A stretch of 64,000 nt of DNA. Source: Bryum argenteum (lineage: Eukaryota; Streptophyta; Bryopsida; Bryales; Bryaceae). Made by a program: the position numbers and the translations under genes. Positions 13,601 to 25,233 of the stretch are shown in pieces. Location of the stretch: the NCBI GenBank assembly GCA_037043015.1, contig CM073326.1, positions 14,640,345 through 14,704,344 on the forward strand, given 5' to 3'. The notes beneath the pieces are model-generated. The model worked only from the letters and a program-made list of their open reading frames with translations, was not told where the DNA came from and did not search any database. The first letter of the stretch is position 1; the number at the start of each line of letters is the position of its first letter.

Positions 13601-14130
13601 GCCCGAGGAACGGTCCTCCACATCGGGTCTTCCTTCCCGGAGTGGGTCCAAGCTGCGGGAGGGTGCTTCCTCCGGGACTTGCTGCGGGAATTGAAGTCCT
13701 TCTCCACCAATCCGGTAAACTCCTCGACCGGATAGCACGCCTGGGACTCCGGTTCGACTCCGACCAATCCGAGGTGTAATCCTCGGTGGTACTGGTTTCT
13801 CCTTCGTGAGCGACGTGTTTCAAGGAATCCGGACGGGGGTCTCCCAACCCGAATTCCTTCTCTCCCGATCTACCACTACCTTGGCGGATAGAGCCATGGT
13901 CGTCCAAGCAAAGATTCGGAAGGGTCTTCCCTCGTCAACCCGGATCACCACGTAGTTCAAGAAATAGGTCCGCTTTCCCACACGGGATGGGATGCGAGAG
14001 AGAAGGCCGACCGGAACTACTCGAGATTGATGCGCCATCCGTAGCACCAGGCGGTTCTCTCCAAGGTCGTGTAACCGAGGTCGTATGCCGTATCCTCCAA
14101 AGATGAGGTTAACCGGATCCGCCATCTACC
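10660..14130 (-). mobile_element. pol region of the LTR element (fossil)
   Basis: Minus-strand similarity in Ty3/gypsy order: a protease/linker zone (about 13.5-14.1 kb), reverse transcriptase (about 12.4-13.5 kb, with the connection motif RGFLGCVGYYRRFI), RNase H (about 11.9-12.4 kb, motifs VTIDASGWCLGAILWQ and HTDHDSLKYLV), integrase (about 10.9-11.6 kb, motif TTPYNPKANGLTERP), and a C-terminal segment with KLHTRWIGPYKVTEV near 10.7 kb. The region is broken in many places. Confidence 0.88.
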
Positions 14131-14299
14131 GGAACGTTATGGATATTGCGAGCCATCAACTTCAGCTGTAATTTCGGGGCTCCGTAATCCTCGAGGGCGA
14201 CAAAATTTACCGCCACCGCCGGAAGCTTGTACCTCTTCTTCCTTCTCTCGTATCCAAGCCTCCCGGATAACCTTACGGTAATTGCGTTGTCGTGGAGTA

Positions 14300-16250
14300 G
14301 TTGACCGATTGTGAGCGTTCGCTACCGATCCTTGACGTCCTGCAGGATGTCGTACTCGTCCACCCTTGCCTTGGGTCCCGGTTTCAATATCACCGGATTG
14401 TCCACAAACCGGACTTTCTTCGCCTCCGGTTTCGGGTCCTCCTTCAGCAAGGAGTTCCTGACTTCATCAGTTATGTCTATTTCTAACCTATCGTACTCCA
14501 CCCCTTTCTTTGCTTCTACCGGGGGTGGTTCTACTGGTGGCTGACTACTCCGGTTTACCTCCTCGGAGTAACCGCCCGGACTATCACTGCGTTTCCGGCT
14601 GGCCCTGGTATTCTTCTTCTTCCGCCGACTACCGGAGTCCGTATTGCCTTTGGTGGAGCTGCGGGTGGAGACCTTGTTCACGACAACCTCCCCACGTTCG
14701 GCGTTCCACCTCCTGGCATCATTTGGGCGGATTGTCTACCCCACGGTGTGCGCGTAGTTGTGTGATCATCTCCCGGGGTGGCTCCACCACCATCTTCGGT
14801 GCAATCTTCTGTCGAGGAGGTTTTGGACAACTCGTCTCCCTATGGCCATGCTCCCCACAGTTTTGACAAGGTAGGATTTGCACAGCTCCGTTACCTTGCA
14901 GAGGCTCGTTGAAGCACCCGGTCGCATAATGACCATACTGTCCACACCGGTAGCACTGGACATTGTCCAGGTAGCTGTAACTCCGCTGATCCCCGGGTGG
15001 GCCGTTGGAACTAGCTCCCCGCCCATGACCGGATCTGCCTGGGTTGCCGTTCGGTCGAGGGGGGTTCCCTCTTCCTCTTCCGTAACCGGTTTGGACTTGG
15101 TAGATGTACTGGACATCACCATCCGCATAATCATCATCATCCGGCATGGTGTACTCCACTCCGGTCTCTGCCTCCACGAAATGGACAGGCTTCTTCGCTT
15201 TTGCGTGGGGGCAGTCCGAAGCGAAATGGCCGGGCTCACGGCAGCGTGAACACCACACGTTCGACCTGGTACTTGAGGCGTTTCGGGATGGCGGTTCTCC
15301 GTGAGGTTGACCTTGATGGCGCGGAGTTCGCCCGGGAGGAGCTTCATGTTGTCTTCCGGTTCGACCTTGATCTTGATGGTCGCCTTCTCTTTACCGGATT
15401 TTCGCGGCCTTGTTCTTTGCGGACCTCTTCGGGGGTCCGACTCGCTATCCGGATCGCCATCCTCCTCGGACTCCTTCTCGCAAAGACTTTGTCATCCTCC
15501 GAGCCGTCCGACTCCGTTTCCTCTTTCTTTTTCTTGCGGTCCTTCTCGCGCCGCTTATTTTCTCCTTCTTCGGATCACGCAGAGATAGGGCCGAATCCTC
15601 GTAATCCCGAGCAACCTCCATCGCCGCCGGAGTGTAACGGTTTGGTCCTCCGGATCGGAAGGCCATCTCATTCGGGAGACCGGCTATGTACCACTGAATG
15701 GCTACAATCGGAGCAATGTCCGTTGTGACCTTATTCATGAGGGACTTAACCCTCATCCCGTACTGCCGGATGTTCTCAGACCTCTTCTTGGTGATCTCGC
15801 TCAACCGGCCCAGGGCTCTGGCCTCTCCTCCCGATTCACGGAAGGTGTGAAGGAACAATTTTTGTGAGCTCCTCTCCCGGTTCTCGCGCACCTCATCCGG
15901 AACATCCATGAACCACTTGAGTGCTTCCCCCTTCATCATTCCGGAGAAGACTCTCAACCGGGACTCCGGATCTTCCTGGTTGGCGTTCGCCGTGGTGGTG
16001 AATTCTTGCAACCAGTCGTCCACGTCCTTGCTACCATCTCCTTGGAAGCGATTATACTTCAGGCGAGTGAGTGGGGCAGCTCTCCTTTGACCGGCAGGAG
16101 CCTCCATGGGGTTTGGCCTCCTTTCCTCCGGTGCAACTAGTATCTCCACACCCGGTGGAGGGGCAGTACGTTCCACTCCTCACGGGAACAACAACCTCTT
16201 CCGGTGGAGCGGCGTATAGCGTTTCTTCTAGGCCGTACGGAACCTCTCGT
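14300..16250 (-). mobile_element. gag region of the LTR element (fossil)
   Basis: Minus-strand similarity to a retrotransposon gag: a capsid-like stretch (motif LKWFMDVPDEV, about 15.5-16.1 kb), then three CCHC zinc knuckles (for example CSRCREPGHFASDC and CYRCGQYGHYATGC, about 14.8-15.3 kb). A basic and acidic tail follows. The region is broken and is described as a fossil only. Confidence 0.85.
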
Positions 16251-16517
16251 GCTTGGATAGTTGGGGTAACTACCGGAATGGTACTCCTTCTCATGAGACC
16301 GGGTAACACGTCGTGAGTCCGGTTATTTGGTTTGCCCTTGAGTCATGAAGCAACTTCTTTGGTATTCTCGTGAGGCCTCCCCTCGTTGATCCGACTCGCA
16401 CTTGCGACTTCGTGCTGACGAGCTCACCAGCATTCCGATTTCCCGCAGCATCCACCGGATCTACAAAACGGGAACTCAGCGTCCTACCGGAGAGTTCTTG
16501 GCTTCACAGCTTTAGAA

Positions 16518-16535
16518 TCCCCGGCAGCGGCGCCA
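16518..16535 (-). other. Primer-binding site, tRNA-Asp type
   Basis: On the minus strand this reads TGGCGCCGCTGCCGGGGA, 12 nt inside the 5' LTR. It matches the complement of the plant tRNA-Asp 3' end except for one base, as is usual in several plant Ty3/gypsy lineages. Confidence 0.8.
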
Positions 16536-16547
16536 AAGTTTCACTCA

Positions 16548-19500
16548 TGTCGTGAGTTACCAGACCGAGAAGACCAAAAACAGCCCAATTTTACTTATGC
16601 AACCAAGCAAAATGGTTCGCCTTCCGGGTAACGTTCCACGGAGATTCTGTGAAGTGTGAAGACCAAATGAAATCCGGACCAACAACTTATGGACGCTACA
16701 ACGACAGAAAACGCTCTAATCTACCGGATTAGGGAACTCGGGAATTAAGACCCAACTAATACTTAAACCCAAAACCCAGGGTGACGTAGATTCCCGATCC
16801 GGTTGCCTTCCTTACAACTCGATTAATATTCGGCGGTTAGGGCTGTTTGTGCGGGGTGTTTTAATTTAACCTCCGTGAATCCTCGGAGGGGTTCTTCCTG
16901 TGAGTTTTCAGTAGAGTACGGAAGGGGCACTCTCCTCCGGTTGATTAGGGTGACTGGAATTTCACCTATACTTATATCTCTCTCTCTTTCTCTCTCTCTG
17001 GGGTTCCTCCCTTACAACTGCCGCTACCACTTGATAAATTCCCTCAAACGGTAGGTCACACCGCGGTGTCCGGTTCTCTCCTTCTTCCGAGCGACACAAC
17101 TTGTGATCCGGTGTGCGGTGAGTAGCATCCCACTACTCGGCCCACAAGATCTCCTACTACGCACCCGGCGGTTAGTTGGTGTCCCGGATTGGGGCTACTC
17201 CTTCGTGGACTTTCCTCACCCGAATATCCCATCCGGGGTGGGGTGCGGGGTGGCTTTACTCACCAATCCCGGCTCTCTGTCCGATCCGGTTAGAGTCACG
17301 ACCTCCCCTCCCTTGGGCACTTGCTACAACTCCTCCGGGGACGTTCGGACTCCTCTCACTAGGACCTCTTGCGACGGTGTCACCCTCCGGTTATTCCCCT
17401 CTCGGATATCTCGGACTCGTGACTACCGGACCAACAAGGGACTTCTGTATCCACTACCGGTTTCCAAACCTCACCTTGCACAAAAGACCAAGCAAATCAC
17501 TCGCATGCACACACACAGCAAGGACGCAAAGTTTAGATGCAAAATTGAGCCTTTACTCACAAGGGGGTGGATCGCGGGGAAAGACCCGAAGGACTCGCAG
17601 AGCCTTCGGTAAGCATGAAGGTTCGGATTTCCGGAAACCTTATCGGATCCGAATTCCCGGGTCTCGAGATTTCCGGGTGAGTGGCCAAAAGGGCATCTAC
17701 TATTTCTAGCTACTTCTAACCTAACTAATGACTAACTAATCTTCTTTCGGCGGCGCGGGGCGGCTCGAGGGGGCTGACGGCGGGGTATTCCTCCTGAAAG
17801 TGCCTGCCAACTCGCGGGGAGGAATCTGCCTCCCTGATCACCCCGGGTGTAGAAGTAAAACCTCGGGTTTTACTGTGTCCTCCGGTTCTTCCACCTGTCC
17901 CGGAGTGCCTTCAACTTTGAGGGAGGGGCGCGGGATGGACTTCCTCTTCTTCATGCGGAACCACGGGCTCCTCTGCTTTGTTCTGCGGGGCCACGGGTTC
18001 ATCCTGATGACCCTGTTCACCCGGATCTCCGACCTCGTTGTCTTGGGCCTCCGGGTGAGCTGCTACTTCCTCGATCTGCTCGGGAAGTCCTGACCCTTCT
18101 CTTGTGGCACCGTCAACCGGGATCTCATCCGGTTGTTGAGAGGGGTTCACCTCTCCTTCCACCACCTGCTCCACCTCGGAGGGACCGGGTAGTCCTGTCT
18201 CACCCGGGGTATCATCTCCCCGAGGGGGAGTTGCAGCTTGTTCTCCTCCTGTCCTCCGAACGCCACCATCGATCGGGATCCTCTGCTCCTCGAAACGGGC
18301 AGGGATACTCCTTCTACCTCCATGGGCACCGGCCCCTCCGTGGGCACCTCTGGGGGTGCGATTACCTCCCCTTCCGGGAGGGCTTCCTGAATCTCCACGT
18401 GGGGGAGGGCCCCCAACAACCTACCCGTAAGAGTCGGAACTCTTTTTAGGCCTTTGGTTGATGCCGGTTGCGTGCCTCTGGCGGCTCCAGGGATTGGGGT
18501 GATTTCGATCCCAATCCGAGCATCATAGAAGGCCGCCTTCGTTTGAGCCTCGCATCCGGTTGCGGCACCTTCAAGATGGAGTGCGGCACCGTCCGATCAA
18601 TGTTACGCAGCCTGCGGAGTGCGGCCTCCGCTCCTCCACACACCCTCCGAGGGCTTCCACCTCCGGATGTGCCTCCGTGTCCGAGGGGTCCGTCCCACAC
18701 TGGACTCCCACGGATGCCTTCTCCTTTGGCCGGGCCTTGCGCGACGGCTCTACCTTCTCCCTCCTCTCGCTTGGCCGTTTCGCATTTGCATCTCTCGGCC
18801 AACTCCGGGTACCTCTCCACGTTGGGGGAGTGGAAAACCCGCTCGAGTCGCGCCGGGGAGGTGAACAATTGTTCATTCTCCCTATCTACCTCTTCCATGG
18901 CCGACCGGATGGGGTGGAGGATACCCTCATTTGGGTATCCGGTAGTAGGGCGGGGAGCACGGGGGGGGTGGTGTTGCCGTCCCGGGGGTCACATGTCCTC
19001 TCGTGGGATGACTCGGGCCGCCAGCGATCTTTGGAGTGGCCGGGGCGGGGTCACTCCTCTGCTCCGGTAGCTCCAGTCGGGGAGGTATGGCCCTCTCCGG
19101 GGTGTTCTCTTCCTCTGCAATGAGCAGCCTCCTCTTCACCTTGGGCTGGCTCTCCGGGATCGGCTCTGCTATCGGGGCAGGAGCCGGATCCTGCATCGGT
19201 GAGGGGTCCGGACTTGGGGCACGCTCCTCCTCGACGGCCCTCGGCTGTGCCACCGGACTCGCTGACCTCTTCCTCTTCTTGGCCTTGCGCTTCAGGTTGG
19301 GTACTCTCCCTCCTGGGGGCCTCTGTCCGGGTGGAGGCACCTCTGCAATAGCCTCTGCCGCAGCCACCTCCTCATTCGGGACCTCTGTATCACCGGGGTG
19401 GGATTCGGACGGAGAACGTCTTCTCCCAAAGCCGGTCGTATCCTTCCTCCTCACCCCTCGGGATGGTCTTGCACTGTCGAGGTGGGGCTTCCTCTTCCTC

Positions 19501-21106
19501 CTCTTCCTCGTCATCCTCGCTCGGCCCTCCTCCTCCGCGGATTGGTCTCCACCCGCCTCGGCTATCTCCTCGCCCCTTCTTCTTTGGGCTCTTGTCCTCC
19601 GGATGAGGGGGACGATCTCTTCTTCTTCTTCCTCTTCCTCCTCCTCGCATTCGGCATGAGCAGGGGAGGGCATTGTCGAGAATTCGGGTGGGGTTCACCC
19701 GGCTACTTCTTTCTCCTGGGTGGCCACCCGAGTCTTTGTCTTGGTCGGCTTGGCTGGGCCCCACCGCTCTGGCTTTGTCGAGTGGCAGGTTCGGTGACCC
19801 CTCCGGTCGGTAGCCGGACTTGCTCCATCTCCTCCCCGGATTCGGAAGAGGTTGGCCCTGCGGATCTCCGGATGGGAGGTCGTGCTTCTCGTGCCGTAGA
19901 ATATCTCCCGGTCGGTGAGGATGCCGTGCCGTTGGTAGAGTGGAAGATGTAGGGGGCGGTGGGCACCCCTTCGATTCCCAATCTTCATCACCTCATTGTA
20001 CCACCTCGATGATGTGGTGCCACCCGACCGCATCCGTCCATCGTAATTCCCCAAAATAGCCTTCATCGCCTTCGGTGGTGCGGGTGGTCGGCTTGTCCGG
20101 TGAGTATGGGGAGGAGAAACCGGAGGAGGCGCGTCACCCGGGGTCCTGCGGTCCTCCCGGTTTGAACCCGTCTTTCTCCGTTGGCCCCTTGCGGAACCGG
20201 TTCCTCAATCCGTCGTCGCCCTTCTTCTTGATGTAGCCGATCGGGAGTCCGGGAATTTGTAAGTCGCCCTCCAATGGCGAGGTCCCCGATTATCCGTCTT
20301 CCCCTCTCGAAGTGCGTCACATACATCTCGGGAAGCGGTGGGTGACGGTCTCTCGATGATGGCCAGTCCGCTGGTCCCACGGGGCATCGTCTGACCGGCG
20401 CACCCCATCCGGAGGAGGTCATCCTCGGCTCCGCTTTGCAGTGCGTGGCGGCTCGGGCACTGCGGCTTCACCGACTTGGGGAATCGGCATCCCGATCGCC
20501 ACGGGGCCACCTCCTCCTCTTCGGCATTGCTCCGGTCTCTGTGTTGCCGCCCGGAACTATTTCTCTCCTCGCTTTCCTGACCGATTCGGTAGAAACCCTA
20601 CTTCGAAACCCTAATCTCTCCAAACTCGCTTTTCCAACACCCTCGGATCGTTGAGCTCTCAAACTCGCTCTATCTCTCAAAACGCGGTGGAATGGGTGAG
20701 AATGGAGGCGGCGGCTCCTAATAACAACAAACCGGAACTCTCCCTCCGAGACATCATCACCCGGCGCTCGAGACGCGTACAGGGGAAGTACCCGGTCATC
20801 ATTGAGCAGCCGGTGATTATGTCGGCGCCCGCGAGATTTCGGCCCTTTCTCCGGTCGACCCGGCGGCTCCGGTCATCAACCCGGTAGGAGAGAACCGCCC
20901 ATCCGGGCATCTCGGTATCGGCCGGGTATCAACCGGGTATCCGGTAAGCTTTAGAATCCCCTAAGGTTAGCCGGAAGAATCCTATCACAAAAGTACTATC
21001 TACGAACCGGGTTAAGCAGGCCGGTTTTTATTCCTACTTGCTAAATCAGCTATTTTACTCCTAATTAATTGCTAAAAACAAAAATATTGGAGAACAGGGT
21101 TCGACA
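16548..21106 (-). repeat. LTR, upstream (5') copy of the element
   Basis: The LTR is 4,559 bp. It lies next to the primer-binding site, so it is the 5' LTR of the minus-strand element. It contains a CT-rich microsatellite near 16,976-17,000 and long stretches of coding-like, proline- and glutamate-rich sequence on the minus strand. Its outer end abuts the right GCTGT target duplication at 21,107. Confidence 0.92.
17840..20500 (-). mobile_element. Coding-like block inside the LTR (fossil)
   Basis: The minus strand of the LTR carries long, protein-like stretches: acidic and proline-rich low-complexity sequence, an NLS-like KRKAKKRKR region, and a more globular part with motifs such as YQRHGILTDREIFYGTRST. 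The other LTR carries the same block at about 7.2-9.9 kb. It may be an extra ORF kept within the LTR, which would help explain its length. It is broken; function unknown. Confidence 0.5.
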
Positions 21107-22034
21107 GCTGTTACCGCGTCCCCCTCGTGACCTCGAGCTGGGCTTCATCGCCACGGCTGAGACAGTCTTGGCTCGGCCAGACCACGGGGAGCCTCAACCA
21201 GGGGCGGTTTATGTGAGGGCTAGGACCAGGAAGTTGCGAAGCTCATGACAAAACACACATCCCGGGGATTGCAAATAACAAGAAGAAAACTTCAAAGCAA
21301 AAAAACCTCCGTGGTGTCGAATGTGCTCCAGACTTGCGTCACCGCAAGTCTGGAGCTTCTCCGATCACTTGGAAAAAGCTCGCATTCCTCGACCCTCGGT
21401 TTCAGATTCACAGCACGAGCAGAGGGGAGACACTTCCTCGAGCCTGCTCAGCAGGTGCTTCCTCGCCATCCCACTTAGAATCCAGCATCCTCAAATCACC
21501 GAGGGAGGATCCTCAGGGGCTGTTACCGCGTCCCCCTCGTGACCTCGAGCTGGGCTTCATCGCCACGGCTCAGACAGACCACGGGGAGCCTCAACCAAGG
21601 GCGGTTCATGTGAAGGCCAGGACCAGCAAGTTGCAAAGCTCATGACAAAACACACATCCCGGGGATTGCAAATGACAAGAAGAAAACTTCAAAGCAAAAA
21701 AACCTCCGTGGTGTCGAATGTGCCCCAGACTTGCGTCACCGCAAGTCTGGAGCTTCTCCGATCACTTGGAAAAGAACTCGCATTCCTCGACCCCCGGTTT
21801 CAGATTCACAGCACGAGCAAAGGGGAGACACTTCTTGGAGCCGGCTCAGCAGGTGCTTCCTCGCCATCCCACTTAGAAACCAGCATCCTCAAATCACCGA
21901 GGGAGGATCCTCAGGGGCTGTTACCGCGTCCCCCTCGTGACCTCGAGCTGGGCTTCATCGCCACGGCTCAGACAGTCTTGGCTCGGCCAGACCACGGGGA
22001 GCCTCAACCAGGGGCGGTTGATGTAAAAGCCAGC
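21107..22034 (+). repeat. Satellite array, right block and array edge
   Basis: The array resumes after the target duplication, with monomers starting at 21,306 and 21,713. The monomer at 21,306 is about 407 bp and carries unusual variants. The similarity ends near 22,034, where the sequence passes into unique DNA. This is the right edge of the array. Confidence 0.93.
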
Positions 22035-22156
22035 ACCGCTTTGACCGTGTGGAACGAGAATTCTAGACATCAAAAACGACATTCACATCTGCGGACACCG
22101 TGCGGAGGCAAAATCTAGGGGCACCGACGAAGATTGAAAGGGGTCAATCACTTTTA

Positions 22157-22411
22157 TTATGAACAAGTAGGGTTTACTATAGTCCGTACCTTCAATTTCC
22201 TGGAGTAGACATTTTCCTTGATAGCTTGGCCCCAAAATGGTTGTGTCCTGTAAATGGAACCGAAGAAACTTGATTCCGAAGATTGAGAACTCACATTCTC
22301 CTGATCCACGACGGCAAGCTGCTCTCCTCCCATCAGAGCATTCTCATCTTCTTGAAGCACGTCCTCCTCTCCTCGCAGCCGCTCCATCTGTTCGTTAACT
22401 TCGTCCGTCAT
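22157..22411 (-). CDS. Possible small acidic coiled-coil exon, unknown
   Basis: An open frame from an ATG at 22,411 gives an acidic, Glu-rich, heptad-like N-terminus (MTDEVNEQMERLRGEED). After about 39 codons there is a good splice donor (AAT|GTGAGT, exon end 22,295), so a first exon is possible, though no clear partner exon was found to the left. The frame also stays open to 22,157. No family was recognised. It could be a chance frame beside the satellite edge. Confidence 0.22.
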   Translation of the reverse strand: MTDEVNEQMERLRGEEDVLQEDENALMGGEQLAVVDQENVSSQSSESSFFGSIYRTQPFWGQAIKENVYSRKLKVRTIVNPTCS

Positions 22412-22419
22412 TGCTCCTT

Positions 22420-22984
22420 CTCCTTCGAATTCAGCACCCCTTTCTTTCAATTTGAAACAAACTTGAGTAAAGCAACAATGGTGCTAAACATGGCTGTGTA
22501 ATGAAGTTCACCCAATTCTCAAAGGAGGTCCGCATTCTATATTCAACACTGTCAGACATCCCGAATCTGCTTTTGTCAGCCTAAAGCCTTCATTTCTTCT
22601 AAAAAAACTACGCTATCAACTTTGTAGCTATCACTGTGGCGGCCTGCTGTAAATCCAGGTTAGGACTCATTTATTCCCCATTGTCCTATTATCTGCCTTC
22701 CCCACCACCCCCAATCAATTCGGCGGATCGACCCTCCTGCAGCTGCAAATACGAGCGACGTCCCGCAAGGGAACGCCTCCTCAGCCTCCGGAAAGGTCAA
22801 GCGGAGCAGGTCCTCGAACCTCCGGAAAGGTCAAGCCGAGACAGGTCCTCAAAGTTAACGGAAGTGTGTCAGCTCGATGCCCGCGGTAACAGAGTCCTCG
22901 AATGCGACGGTGCTGGAGGCCCGCTGGAAGGGATGCCATCTGGGCGGCGACTCAGCGCCCGACTGTACCGGCCATATCCGGTCT
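22420..22984. other. GC-rich unique spacer
   Basis: No gene could be supported. A short internal duplication is visible around 22,780-22,850 (CCTCCGGAAAGGTCAAGC twice, with one base changed). Confidence 0.5.
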
Positions 22985-23740
22985 AACCCCGGCCCTACCC
23001 GATCTTCACACTGCCCAGACCCTAGCCGGTTCTCAATGTAGCCCTGGCCCTACCCGTTCTCACCCATGCCCTGTCCCTACCCAGACCTCAATGTAGCCTT
23101 GGCCCTACCCGTTCTCACCCATGCTTTGTCACTACCCGATTCTCAATGTAGCCCTGGCCCTACCCGTTCTCAACCATGCCCTGTCCCTACCCGGTTATCA
23201 ATGTAGCCATGGCCTACTCGGTTCTCACCCATGCCCTGGCCATACCCAAATCTCAATGTAGCCCTGGCCCTACCCGTTCTTACCCATGCCCTGTCCCTAC
23301 CCGGTTATCAATGTAGTCCTGACCTACCCGGTTTCCAATGTAGCCCTGGCCTACCCGGTTCTCACCCATGCCCTGGCCATACCCAGATCTCAATGTAGCC
23401 CTGGCCCTACCCGTTCTTACCCATGCCATGTCCCTTCCCGGTTATCAATGTAGCCCTGACCTACCCGGTTCTCAATGTAGCCCTGGCCTACCCGATTCTC
23501 ACCCATGCCCTGGCCATACCCGGTACTAACCATGCCCTGGCCCTACTCGGTACTGACCTTGGCCCTACCCGGGCCGTCCATCCTTACCCCGTACTTACCC
23601 GGGCCGACCCTACCCGACTCGAACTTACCCACCCAAAACATACCCGGGCCGACCCTACCCGGCCCGACTATAATCACCCCTTACCTACCCAGCCCGACTA
23701 TACCCACCCCTTACTTACCCAGCCTATCAATACTGTGCTA
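22985..23740 (+). repeat. Minisatellite, about 27-28 bp units
   Basis: Variable units alternate between CTCAATGTAGCCCTGGCC and CTCACCCATGCCCTGGCC types, joined by CTACCCGGTT. Towards the right the units shorten to CCTACCCGGGCCGA forms. Open frames across it are repeat artefacts. Confidence 0.88.
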
Positions 23741-23974
23741 CACATCCACGTAATAAAAACACTAATTTATTTCACGAAGTCATAAGTATGCGCACAAAGT
23801 CGAAAGATCGAAAGTATCATTTGTATTACTTACATATTCCTGGAGTACAAACTAATGGCCCACATTTACGTATCTGAGACCTACAAGTACGAACTTGTCG
23901 CCCAGAAGTACGAAATTGGGACTCAGTCTTGAGTTCATATATATCAAGGGACTGTATAATGTCATTCATTCAAG

Positions 23975-24709
23975 CTACATCATATTGAAGAATGGACCCT
24001 CGTTTATTGTATACTTAATTAACCCTAAGTCCTCCCAGTAAACCACAAAGTAGGGTTTCTCATGTACCTCTTCTAACTCTTCAGCACTTGTCTCAAATCC
24101 ATCCGAGGTATTACCCTGAGTTTCTTGATGAAAAGAAACTACTTCCCTCTCGCCCGTATCATTGACCCTTTTCTCCTCAAATACTGTTGTATCATCTCCT
24201 GATCGTTCGTCTTCCTCTTCCGATCCTCTACAGCCCTGTAGACATCAGATGTTGGTATTAAACCATTTACATATTCGGTAATAATTTAACGTATTCGAAT
24301 AACCACGGTTTAATATCATACAGATCTTCCTTACCTCATGTGTAGAGTCTACACCTCCATCGTCATCCCCATCGACTCCAATAATCCCGCTGAACGTCGT
24401 GATCTGCTTGCTACGCCCTTCCACCTCCCCCTCTTCAGCTTCGTCCATCCCCACACTCTCCGGAACACTGCCGAGGTTGAGCGATCGCATCTTAACAGTC
24501 CGCCTGAATGGCGGTAGCACATCATCGTCGATCAAGATATCGTACCCGTCTAGCTCCTGATCATCGCCGCTAGAGCTTATCCCATCGCGCTTCCGCAAAG
24601 CACTACGCCTCTGTGCTTTAGAATTTGTGAACTTGATACCTCCTCTACGCTTCTTCTTTCTCTGACCAATTTCCTTTCCTCTCTCACTACCGCTAGCGGT
24701 TTCGTCCAT
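23975..24709 (-). CDS. Two-exon acidic nuclear-type protein, unknown function
   Basis: Exon 1 is 24,709-24,335 and exon 2 is 24,235-23,975. The 99 bp intron has a GTAAGG donor and a CTACAG acceptor, and the frame is kept (phase 0), giving 211 aa and a TAG stop. The N-terminus is basic with a likely nuclear signal (RKKKRRGGIKF), the middle is acidic (DGYDILIDDDVLPPFRR), and the end reads WEDLGLIKYTINEGPFFNMM. No family was recognised. A TATATAA sequence near 24,807 lies about 100 bp upstream of the ATG. The gene is divergent from the MULE-like gene at 25,234 with about 520 bp between. It may be a host gene or an accessory gene of that element; the sequence does not decide this. Confidence 0.6.
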
Positions 24710-25233
24710 GCTGCTTGCAATGAGATAACTTATCACACGTTTTCCTCTAACGTGTCCAACTATTCTTACTGCAAATCAAGAGGTCGAGCTATGAGTTTCG
24801 ACTCCATTATATAAGTTCCCCCATGCAGCTAAAAAACCCTAGTCAGCCTCCGCGTACTGCCTCACATCTCGCTATGAACGTGTCTAACAATCCAAAATAA
24901 GGTAACTTCTGAACGCATCTATTATCCAACTAGATCTCTGATAATGACTGCCGCCGTCACTTTACCTTCTGCACCTACTTATTTTATCGACGATTCTAAT
25001 ATTTTAAATCCTAACTACTTAATGCAAATATATCAGCCCAGATATTTTAAGTACTATAAGTAATGTGCTTTTAAATGATCCAGCTCACGATTAAGAGTAT
25101 CCGATATATGTACGTCTTCTGTAAGAAATCACCTCTACTAAGTATTCAATACGTATGCTAACACCCTACACTAGTTTTTCGTATTTGAACAATCCAAACG
25201 CTCCTGACACTCTCTTTCTCTGTGCACTTGTTG

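Larger units (their letters stand above)
5972..21106 (-). mobile_element. Ty3/gypsy LTR retrotransposon, broken, 15.1 kb
   Basis: This is a full-length fossil inserted in the satellite, with coding on the minus strand. It begins TGTCG and ends CGACA, has two LTRs of about 4.56 kb, a 5 bp target duplication, a primer-binding site resembling the tRNA-Asp 3' end, and a purine tract. The internal 6.0 kb holds gag with zinc knuckles, then protease, reverse transcriptase, RNase H and integrase similarity in that order, which is Ty3/gypsy order. The tRNA-Asp primer and long LTRs point to a non-chromovirus Tat/Athila-like lineage; that placement is inference. Coding is broken in many places (more than ten). 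The LTRs differ by many small changes, so the insertion is not brand new; divergence was not measured. Confidence 0.93.
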
